Part shown: positions 12,122 through 24,100 of the stretch, piece by piece | How positions within the stretch are numbered: the stretch's first letter is position 1 | How the letters are laid out: the number at the start of each line of letters is the position of its first letter | Assembly: GCA_038025085.1 (NCBI GenBank) | Contig: CM076144.1 | Coordinates: 36,738,501-36,802,500, forward strand | Direction: 5' to 3' | DNA from: Tetragonia tetragonoides | Taxonomy: Eukaryota > Streptophyta > Magnoliopsida > Caryophyllales > Aizoaceae | Length of the DNA stretch: 64,000 bases | The notes under the pieces: model-generated | The model's database searches: none | Told to the model about the DNA's origin: nothing | The model's input: the letters and a program-made list of their open reading frames with translations, nothing else | Position numbers and translations under genes: made by a program

Positions 12122-15100
12122 TTAAGCCGCTAAACTCTTCGAAGCAATCTCGAAAACATTCTCTGAAAGACCATTTGTGGACATGATCATCTCCAACTGG
12201 GCCTGTAACAGAAAACTCAACTCATCAGTCCCCTATCAGAAAATTTACTACACTGCAGATCATGCATTGAAAATGAAGGCATTTAAGGTATGATAGTTTT
12301 ACCTTCGCATGGCTTTGTCGGGTCTCATCATAACGCCTCCATCGAGAGAAAGCTGATACCATTCTAGAAGCAACCTGCAACACCAAGGTAATGAGAAAGT
12401 CTAGAATAGAAGCAATAATGAATGAAAAGAAATATAACGATCTAACTACTGATGGAAAACATATTACTTATTATAAATCACTACTGTTGACAAACCTGGG
12501 GGTTTATTTTGTCTAGCTGGATCACAAGCTCTCCCAAAAATTTGTATCCAGATCCATCTTTTGCATGGAAGTTCACAGGGGATCCGCAAAATCCTCCTAT
12601 CAACGAGTAGACCTGTATCATGGTGTAAAATTGAGGTTATGATAGCTGCTCAAGTCTTTTGAATAGAGCATGGCATTGTCAGTCTAAATGAAGCACCTTG
12701 TTGGGATTGCGCAGATCAAAAGCTGGATGGTCTAGTAGCTTCCTCACGTTCTCAACATTGCCAGGAATGTCTGACATTGCTTGGAGAGCAAACCATTTGT
12801 TGACAACCTTTTCCAACAAGCGAAAAAGATAGAAATTAGAAAAGAAAGATTATGTGCTTAGCATTTTGTTGCATTGAAACCATAATTGTCAGCAGAACAA
12901 CATAACTAACAGCACAATATTACTTTTTTTTTTATTTTAGATAAGAGAAAATTTTATTAATCAAGTGGTAAATAATACAAAAAGGTGGAGGATAAGGTAT
13001 CCTCGGTATAAAAGAAAGAACTATCTACACATAATGACGTTGAACTAACGTCAGCGGGACACCCTTAAAGGCCCCCGCCGCCTTAGCCCAAAGAGAAGCC
13101 AAATAGACTACATGATCCCAAACATAATCAATTGTCTTCTCAGTCTCGGAAAAGATCCTGGCATTCCTCTCCAACCAAACACACCAAAGTAATGTCATAC
13201 AAGCACATCACCACAACAATCTCCCCTCCTTACTCCTCATCACAGCAAATCGTAGCTGTAAGAATCCGCCCACCATGGATGGGCACACAACACTCTTCCC
13301 ACACGGCAATCTATCCCATAGACTCCGCGCAAAATCACATTGCACAAACAAATGCAGGCCACCCTCCCACTATGCCGATACAATATTACTTTTAAGAGTA
13401 GCACAAATTTATAATAGACATACTAAGACAGGTGGCAAATATTCAAGACTATACATGAGAGATTTTTAGTGTTATAGCAGTCATTCACTGAATCTGAAAA
13501 ATGTTGAAAAAATAAATTAATGTCAAAAGTCCCTGGAACATCTCACAGGTGAGCACTTACCAAAAACTCATGTTGCCACTTGTTGTAGAAGTCCGCCAGA
13601 ACATCATCATGGTGTTTACCAGGGTTCTGGGTAATGGCTGCCAGAGCTGCAAATTGCTCAGTCATGTTTGTTGCTGCTCTGTACTCATTTAGTGCTAGCT
13701 CAATGCATTCTGCATCGTCGAGTGATGCAAGATACGCTGCAGTAGATTGAAGGACGATAATAAGATTAACATTAAAATGTAGACCGGAAAGCAGATAGAA
13801 AACACGGATGTATACTTACCAAGAGAAGTGTTCTTTAGCACCCGTCTAGCTAAATTGGAGTGGTTGAACTCATATCGCTCTGAGCTCCTGTTCTCCTGCA
13901 CCTGTAAAATTTTTAAAGGCAGCCCAGTCCCCAGAGAAATTTAGATACCGAAGACCGAGGTCACCAAAACAAGGATTGCCAGAACTTTAGTCAGAAGGTA
14001 CTCAAAATGGCAATACCAGGTGGAGGAACTCTGCTTTCAGCTCAGAAGCAAGCTGCTTTCTAATAAAGACTCGTACTGCATGAACAGCATCAGGATCTGC
14101 AACTTCCATCATGTCCATGACCTCCCCAATACCAGGAAGGGTTATAGCCTTCGCAATAAATTCCTATTCATACAAACCGGCATCAGCATTTATTTTTAAT
14201 CATAACATATAGAAACGATGACATTTATCACTACACAAACATTGTCTTCATACTTTATCCAAACTTTTGTCAGAGACAATGCTTCTAAGTCCATCCACAA
14301 ATTTTGGGTTTAAAACCAGAGGCTTATTTTGTTGGAAGTCAGCAACTAGGCTGAGCATCAGTTTCCTTGCCAGCAACTGTCCAGCCTCCCAACTACAGCA
14401 CAGAGAAATAGTCAACAATTGTGATGTCAAAAAAAATTTGTCCCGTCTGAAGTTTGTAGGAGCAAGCTAACCTATATGAAATTTAACTTACCGGTTAAAT
14501 CCATCTGAATCATGGGCAAGGAGGAAAAACAGATCACTCTCAGCCAGATCAGATTCCAAACGAATAGGCGCACTGAAGCCCCTCAACAAAGACGGAACTG
14601 GCTTCTGAAGAACATCAGAAAACACAAATTCTTCTTCCTTCTGCATTGTACGTATAATCAAAAGTAAGTCTCATGAAAAGAAAAAAGAAAAAAAATTGGC
14701 ATATTTTTAATATTAAAGTAATAAAGATATCTAATTAGAACAATATATCCCTTCATCCAGAAATCTACTGTCACATGGTGGCAACACTGAATTTAGGTTT
14801 TGTTGCATTTTTGTTAAAATAACTTCCATCACTAGTTGTGTAAAGAGTAAGTGGGGAACAACATACAACCAAAATTCATTACTATTGTAGGAAAATGACT
14901 TCTTTTTTCTTGATAGCCTCTCTACGAGGCGACTAGCTGGGGATAAGGCTGCATACATCTTGACCTCGGCGGTTACTTACTGGGATGTTGCTTTAATTGA
15001 CTATTTTATCTTGGCATCCTAAAATACTAATTGTGTCTATTAATCCACATAAGGAAGGAATATATCTCAAGCAAAACTCCGGATCACAAAGAACTGTTTC

Positions 15101-18100
15101 TTGCTGGATGATTCAGTCAGTCAAAGTGTGGGGAGTAAATGGATGCTACACACAAAATGACAATGATAGACAGCTTTCAAACCAGACAACAGAGCTATCT
15201 TAAGAAGAAAAGAAATGCTAACAATCATAAAGGATTGGCGAACCTTGGTTACTTACTGGGATGTTGCTTTAATTGACTATTTTATCTTGGCATCCTAAAA
15301 TACTAATTGTGTCTATTAATCCACATAAGGAAGGAATATATCTCAAGCAAAACTCCGGATCACAAAGAACTGTTTCTTGCTGGATGATTCAGTCAGTCAA
15401 AGTGTGGGGAGTAAATGGATGCTACACACAAAATGACAATGATAGACAGCTCTCAAACCAGACAACAGAGCTATCTTAAGAAGAAAAGAAATGCTAACAA
15501 TCATAAAGGATTGGCGAACCTTTGTTACTCGAAGAACAGTTGTGTAAGCTGGCTGAGCATCGGTAAGCAGAGACTCCAGCTTACCATCATGATAAACAGA
15601 TGACAGCGGCATGTCCTTCCCATGAGAGTCTAGCAAACCCACTGCAACTGGAATAAACATTGGCTGTTTCACCGGCTGACAAGGAGTCGCAGGCACCTCT
15701 TGGCTACAATTTCATATGGATTCAACGGTATATCATCACCAAAGAAAGTGAGGCAGAAAAAGGGACAGGAAAACTTTACGTGATAAAACTATTAGTAATC
15801 TACCTGAATTTCAGTGAAAAGGTCTGTGCCTCGGCATTGTAAGACGAAGTAACTTTGACAGTAGGCGTCCCAGCTTGCGAGTACCTTTATGTATGTTTAA
15901 CTTTAGTCCTTTAAAGAATCATAAAAGTGGGGAAATTTTTTACTGTAAAAGCTATTAAAATTAACAAATGACACACCAATGTAAGAAGTTCGCGAAGTCT
16001 GCATCATTTGCATCTCTCATTGCAGAGAAGAAATCTTCACAAGTAACAGCTTGTCCATCATGCCTCTTAAAATACAAATCCATGCCCTATTTGAGGAGGG
16101 GAGTGGGGTGAATACATGTTTAAGTTAGAGTGAACAAAGACAGGCCAGGATTACAATCTTGCATCACATCAATATAATTTACCTTTCGGAACCCTTCACT
16201 TCCCAGCAATGTTTTATACATCCTGACTACTTCTGCTCCCTGTTGCATATTCGGATAGAGGGAGAACCTCAATTATAAAGAAACAATAACTTATTGATGA
16301 TAGTAATAAATAACAATCTTTCCACTTTCCACAACTTTAGCCAGAGGTAATTAAAACAACTCGCACCTTTTCATATACCTGCCAAGAAGAACCAACACCG
16401 AATTAGTCATCAGCAAAATCACAAAGGAATTCTCAGAAAGTTAAAAACAAAAAGTATACAGATGCAAGACCATACCGTAACTGTCATTTGTCATCAAATG
16501 TCGTATATTAGCACATATCCATATCATGGCAGCAGGGAAACAAAGGCAGGGTCAGGAAATTAAGAAGTAAACTCAAGTGAAATAACAATCATATATAGTA
16601 CTAGGAAACTTACCTGTGTAGAAATTGTCCATCTGTAAAGACGAGGAAAATGGAAAACCATGAGTTCAGCCATAAAGCAGAAAGCAGGACATTCTACCAG
16701 AGGGGGGGGCAGAGATGTTGAAAATAGCTACCTTGATGTAGGAATGTGGCCGAACAGGATGAGCCATGGGACCAGCATCCTGAGATAGAAAAAGACACCA
16801 TTTAAGATTTTGCCCAAAAAGATATATTCATTGTTTACCAAAAACAAAAGCAATGTATTAGCATGGAGATGGTGACCACGCATGTCACATATGTCCGTGC
16901 ACGGCAATCACATATACCTGCATTGATAAGTCATATTTTATATATATTTTCTCCCCTATATTTAGTCCTTCTAGTTTATATTTATACTTTTATTTACGTT
17001 TTTAGTTATTTTTGTTATATATCATTTTATTTTCTAGTTTTACTCTTTTATTCATTATAGGCTTATTTTTGTGTATCTTTATTTTATAGAGTACAAGTGG
17101 ACTAGAAGATGGAAAAGATATAACCGGAGCTCAATTCGCATTTCTGAACAGTTTTGACAGCTGATCGTATTTTCAGTATAACTTCTTCATACGGGCTCCG
17201 AATTTAATGATTCAAAAGGCTACGGAAAGCCCCAAAAGAGACCTACAACTCTCCAGTTGTGAGTTTTTCCAGAATCAGATGTCCTCTTGGTCGAAATTAT
17301 ACACGAAGCCTGCTGGTCACATACAAACAGCCCAACAACAGTTTTTGTGAGCTGAACGTGTTTAGACTTGTAATTATATGAAAGTATTCCAAAGCTCATT
17401 ATTATTATTATGAGAAAAGTCCAACTTCAGATGTGTGGGCCCAAGCTAATACAAGCCTAAATGCTAATAGAGGATAATGGGTCTTGAGGTCTGATTGTGA
17501 TTTGGGAACAAAAGAAATAAAAAGACCTCATGAGCAGCACAAGGGTTGGGACAGCAGACACAATACAAAAACAGAACCACGCTGGAGAATACGAGAACGG
17601 CGGAACAGAGACACGATACACAACAGCGAACCGAAGGAGACGGCATCTACTTCAGTTCAATGAGTTTCTCCTTCCCTTTTTCTTTGTTCTTTAATATGCT
17701 TGAGTAGATTCTTTACACTCAATAGAATTTAGTTGAAGCCATGTAAAGACTATATCTTGAGACAAATTACTTGTTGGTTTGATTGAATAATTATTCTTGT
17801 TGAATGTTTATGGCTATTTGGGTTTATTTATATATTGAATTCAGATTTAAATTGGTTGATTGCAAGCTTCTAATTTATGTTTGGGTTCTATTGCTAGTTG
17901 AATGCTTGTGTCCGTAATTGCACAAGTAGTTTGATGTAAGTAGCAACTAATTTGTAGTGAGACGGTTAAGGTTTTACATATAGGTTAGAGTAGCCATAGT
18001 CTAAGTTAAATTAGACCCGCTAAGGTGCTCTAGTTGCTTAGGGTTAATGAAGTTTTACTAGTTCTTAATGCTATCGATAGATTAAATCACTTAGGTCGTA

Positions 18101-21100
18101 CCAAGAGATTGTCTAATTGGTTAGACTCAGTTTTAGGACGCTCCAAGATTGAGTAATTAAGGTAGAACGGGGAGTTACCTTCGTAAGGTTGACTCTACAG
18201 TTAACTCATTCAGTTGAATAGTTGTATGTGTCGATGATAGGTTGAATTTACATGGTGGATACTATTTTCTATTGAGTACCTTTTATTTATTGGTTAAACT
18301 TATTTTATAGACGCTGGTCATTTCAAGGTTGAGTAGTTACGTTAGCTCTAGATACTATATTGATTAGTTCAGTAGTTAGATTAGTTTTGGTCACTTTTAT
18401 CAACTAAACCCCCCAACTGGTACTGTTTACTTATAGTTTAAGTTCTGTTAATTGTTTTAGTACTTGTTCTTTTTAGTTCTTTTATCTGTTTAGGTTAGAT
18501 TAATTAGACTTGGATAACTGTTTTTAATTTACTTTCTCCGTGGGAACAAACTTGTACTCATCCTATACTAGATTTTAGGTTAAGTATTTGATTTATTTTT
18601 GTTGTGCTAAACGACCACATCAAATTTTGGCGCCGTTGCCAGGGAGAGTATTGTTTAAAATTGTTATCTTTAAAATTCTAATTATTTTATATTGCGTAGT
18701 TTTTTTTTTTTATTTATTCTATTCTTTATTATTATTATTTTTTTTTTTTTCCCCGTAGTTTATTTCTTGCAGGTACATAAGTGAGCGATTAGAGATGACA
18801 GGAGACAATAAAACTCTTAGAGAACTTGCAGCTCCTGGCTTGATTCTACATCCCTAAATTGTTTATCCTGATTTAGATAAATCATTTAAATTGAATTCTG
18901 GTTTTTTTAGTTTGCTTCCTATAAATTTAATGGTTTGCCTAGTGAAGATCCTTATAGACATGTGAAAGAATTTTATTTTGTGTGTGAAACTATGACACCT
19001 GAGGGAGTGGAAAAAGATCAAGTTTGTCTAAGAGCTTTTTCATTTTCACTCTTAGGGGTGGCCAAAGATTGGTTACATAATTTGACCCCTGGTTCTATCA
19101 TTACATGGAATGATCTACATAGAGTATTCTTAGAAAAATTCTTTCCTGCATCTATGAAAGCATCGATTAGAAAAGAAATATGTGGAATAACACAACTTGA
19201 TGATGAATCATTGCATGAATATTGGGAACGTTTTAATAAACTTGTTGCTAGTTGTCCAGATCATCGAATAAGTGAAGATTTGCTTATTCAATATTTCTAT
19301 GACGGTTTATTGATTAAAGATAGAAATATGATAGATGCAGCTAGTGGTGGTGCCTTAATAGATAAAAGTCCTTCTAAGGCTAGAGAATTAATTTCTAATA
19401 TGGCACAAAACATCTACCAGTATGGCTCTATGAATAGTGTTGCAGTCTCTAAAGAAGTCAATGGATTTAATTTTAATTCTATGAATGAAAGACTTGATCA
19501 ACTAACTTCTTTTGTTACTAAAATTGCAACAGGTGGAATTCCTTATGTTCAAACTAGTAGTACATGCAGTGAAATTGAGCAACCCCAAAGGCAATCATCT
19601 AATTCTTCATTGGACGATGTGCTGAAGTTGATGGGCAAGTTGACCACGAACACCCTTCAGTATCAAGAGGCTACAAACTCACGTTTCCAAACTTTAGAGC
19701 TTCAGATTGGGCAGATTGCAAATGACATGAGTACTTTAAAGGCCCAAACGTCAGGTATGGTGTCTTCCCAGTCTGTAATTGATCCTACTGCTAGTGCTAA
19801 TGCAGTTATGCTACGAAGTGGTAAGCAAGCAAGAACACTTGAAGAGATAAAGAGCAAAAATCATGATGATGAGGAAGAATTGGAAGTGACACCACCTATA
19901 GAGAAGGAAAGTGAACCAAAATGCAAGGAAAAAGAGGAGTCTACAAAGGGAGTACCTTCTAACTCCAAATTGCATTCTGATCATTCCCCTTCCCTTTTAA
20001 AGAATGAACCTGAATTTAAACTTTTTCGGCCTTTCCTTCTAGGTTAGCCAAGTCTAAGAAAAATGAGCTTCATGATGAGATTCTTTGAGACATTTAGAAA
20101 AGTAGAAGGGAACATCCCACTCTTAGATGCTATTAAACAAGTGCCTAGATATGCTAAATTTTTGAAAGAACTATGCACATCTAAGAGAAAATTGCTAGGA
20201 AATGAAAAAGTTAGTGTGGGGGAGAATGTTTCTGCCATAATTCAAAAGAAACTCCCACCTAAATGTAAAGATCCTGGCACATTCACTATTCCTTGTAAAA
20301 TAGGAGGGGCTATATTTGAAAAAGCCATGTTAGATTTAGGAGCTTCAATTAATGTCATGCCTAAATCAATATATACCTCTTTGAATCTAGGCCCACTGAA
20401 ACAAACTGGAATAATCATACAATTAGCTGATAGGAGTAATGCTTACCCAGATGGTGTGATAGAGGATATTCTAGTTAAAGTTAATGAGTTGGTATTTCCT
20501 GCTGATTTCTATATTCTTGATATGGGAGATGAATGTGATTTGAAAGGAAGTACTTTGTTGTTAGGAAGACCATTCTTAAAGACTACAAGAACAAAAATAG
20601 ATGTGCATGAAGGTACTTTAACTATGGAATTTGATGGTAATGTTATTAAATTCAATATTTTTGATGCTATGAGATTTCCTAGTGAGGTGAATTATTTGTG
20701 CTCTATTGATGTCATTGATTATTATGCTCAAAAGATGTTTGACTTGGAGAATGAGGATGAGTAAGAAATTGTGCTTAGTAGAAGTTTAGATTCAAATATA
20801 ACTGACTCTCTTTGTGTACCTTTGCATGATAATACATTCGAGATGATTAAGGCTATGGATTCACTGCATAGTCAAGGTCGTGTTTTACCCAAGCTTGAGT
20901 TACCTATTTCTCATACTAAGATGCTACCTTCTCTTTTGCAAGCCCCTGAGTTAGAACTAAAGCCACTGCCTTCTCATCTTAAATATGTCTATTTAGGGGA
21001 TAATAATTCTTTGCCTGTTATTGTTTCGAGTGAACTTACCCCTTAGCAGGAAGAAAGATTATTACGTGTTTTGAGAGACAAAAAAGAAGCTTTTGGTTGG

Positions 21101-24100
21101 GCTTTGGCTGATATTAAAGGGATTAGTCCTATTACTTGTATGCACAGAATACATCTAGAAGATGATGCAAAGCCAACCAGGGAGGCACAACGCAGATTGA
21201 ACCCTCCAATGATGGAAGTTGTCAAGAAAGAGATTCTCAAATGGCTCGATGCAGGAATGATTTACCCTATCTCTGACTCGAAATGGGTAAGTCTGATCCA
21301 TGTGGTGCCTAAAAAGACAGGTATGACTGTAGTTGAAAATAAACATGGAGAACTGATTCCTACTAGAATTTCAGGAGGATGGCGGGTATGCATTGATTAT
21401 AGAAAACTTAATACCTCAACTAGAAAAGATCATTTCCCTCTCCCATTTATTGATCAGATGTTAGAAAGATTGGCAGGTAGATCGCATTTTTGCTTCCTAG
21501 ATGGTTATTCAGGTTATACACAGATAGCCATTGCACCTGAGGATCAGGAGAAAACTACATTTACATGTCCATTTGGAACATTTGCATTTCGTCGTATGCC
21601 TTTTGGATTATGCAATGCTCCCGCAACATTCCAAAGATGCATGATGCATATATTCTCTGATTTTATTGAGCAAATTATGGAAGTCTTTATGGATGATTTT
21701 ACTGTTTATGGTGATTCTTTTGATAAATGCCTTCATAATTTAGCTTTTGTTTTGGATCGTTGCATTGAAACTAATCTTGTTTTAAATTTTGAAAAATGTC
21801 ATTTAATGGTAAACAAGGAGTAGTTTTAGGGCACATTGTATCATCTAAGGGACTTGAAGTTGATAAAGCTAAAATAGAAGTCATTAGTTCTTTACCATAC
21901 CCTACTTGTGTGAAGGACATTCGTTCTTTTCTTGGACATGCTGGCTTTTATCGCAGGTTTATTAAAGATTTCTCTAAAATTTCTTCTCCTTTATGTGAAT
22001 TGTTGTCTAAAGATGCTAAGTTTGATTTTAGTGATTCTTGTAAAGAAGCTTTTAATGCACTGAAAGAGAGCTTAATTTCAGCCCCTATAATAAAACCACC
22101 TAATTGGGAACTGCCATTTGAAATTATGTGTGATGCTAGTGACAAGGCAGTGGGTGCACTTTTAGGACAACGAGAAGAAAAGGTTCCATATGTAATATAA
22201 TATGCCTCTAGATCCCTTGATCCTGCACAATGTAATTACACAACCACTGAGAAAGAATTGTTTGCCATAGTTTTTTCTTTGGAAAAGTTTAGATCATATT
22301 TGCTTGGCACAAAGGTAATTGTGTATTCTGACCATGCAGCCTTAAGGTATCTTTTCAAGAAGAAAGAATCTAAACCTAGGCTTATTAGATGGATTTTATT
22401 GCTGCAAGAATTTGACTTAGAGATTAGAGTCATTGTTTACCAAAAACAAAAGCAATGTATTAGCATGGAGATGGTGACCACGCATGTCACATATGTCCGT
22501 GCACGGCAGTCACATATACCTTCATGCATGTGCATGACATAGAGAACTCAAGATCTGAATCTAAGTTGTTAATGGAATACCTGAGGATATTGATAATTAC
22601 GAAGCTTGGAGACATCAGCAATGCGCTTTACAGTGCGGCTTCCCATGTCAGATGAAAATTCCTATTTAATAGAAATGGTTTTAGGAACAAAGGAAATATA
22701 GTAACTCCTATGTCTAGGTTACAAACACTATGTAAGATCTTAAATGGCATCCATACCTGATCACGGAAGACAGTTAGTCCTTCCTTCAGGCTGAGCTGGA
22801 ACCAATCCCGACATGTTACTCTGCAAGAGGGTACAAAAATAAAAGATTAGCAAAGAATGCCGGGCAGCAAGGCAAAGTACTCAGATCATATCAAATGACC
22901 AAGGATAAAGGCTCAGAAATGACTAAGGATAAAGGGTCAAAGTGAGATGTAGATTACCTGTTACCAGTCCAGTTGTGGAAATACTGTAACATAGGCAACA
23001 AACAACACAAACGCACGTTTAATAAATAAGTAAAGATAGAGGGGGGACAACTACCAGCGTTAGAGTTAGTCAACATCTCTGCAAAATACCTCGTGGCCAA
23101 TTACTCCCAAAATTGCAGCATAATCTGCATCAGTAGCAGTTTCTGGAGATGCCAAAACAAGCTTGGAATTGAAAATCTGCCACGAAAGAGCATATTGAGT
23201 TAAAACTTTTTCTTTTATTTTAGATAGCATGGGTATCCAAGCTTTGCCCCACGAACATGTTGAGTTAAAACTTGAAAGAATCATACTTCATTCAAGCCTA
23301 ATAATAAATAGCAATTGCAAGTATCAGACAGAATTTTTCAGGGGCATACATTTAAACTCTTGTTCTCCATGGCTCCCCTGCCAAGCAATTGTTAAAGAAA
23401 GGTTCAGTCACTCATTCCAAGCATAAAGGTCAGGCATTCAACAGAGAAAGAAAATCCCTTGCCAAGAAATAATTTGATGTATATTTTACAAGGACAACTA
23501 TACTTACATGTTGAAGTCTGGAACAGCAACAATATTAAACAGATCAAGGTCATACTCCAGACCAAAGACCTATATAGAAAGACAAAACTCTTTAGAGTCA
23601 ATTTACAAGATATGTTTCACTGGAAAAGCATATAGACAAAGGTAAGAAACTAACATCCTCATCCCACTTCATGGCCGCCTTAAGAGAATACATGGCATGT
23701 GCCGTTTTTGGCAAGTCTTCAGCAGGGGTCCAGATCCTAAGAGAGACCTTGCGGCCAGAACGAGTGACAAATGAATCATCTCTACTCTCTAGGGGCCCAG
23801 CAACTAAGGCAAACAAATATGACGGCTTCTTGAAAGGATCCTGCCAAACAGCAAAATGTTTGCCACCCTGTAGTTGAAACAAGTAATTAGAATACTATAA
23901 CCCTTTATTTTGGCACAAAAAAAAACACCATAACAATGATTCTGAAACTAGCCACATGCTTGAAGTGCTTGATTTTCTCAAGCTCACCTCAATATCTCCT
24001 TGACCGATGAGATTTCCATTGGACAACAGGACAGGATACTTGGACTTGTCAGCTTCAATGCGAACTGTGTATTTCGCCATAATATCAGGGCGATCCTAAT

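Larger units (their letters stand above)
16920..22429 (+). mobile_element. Truncated Athila-like Ty3/Gypsy retroelement in an aminopeptidase intron
   Basis: Inserted antisense to the gene. It has a 5' LTR (16924-18622), primer-binding site, gag, protease, RT and the first part of RNase H, then ends. The remainder of RNase H, the integrase and the 3' LTR are absent. Several frameshifts and stops break gag-pol. Without this insertion and one 92-bp repeat, the host intron would be only about 200 bp, in line with the gene's other introns. Confidence 0.92.

Noticed and set aside
14997..15479. Two identical 68-residue frames
   Set aside because: A consequence of the 276-bp tandem duplication of intron sequence; not coding.
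16863..17060. Short frame sharing its N-terminus with one at 22462
   Set aside because: Both start in the duplicated 92-bp intron segment; the downstream part is LTR sequence.
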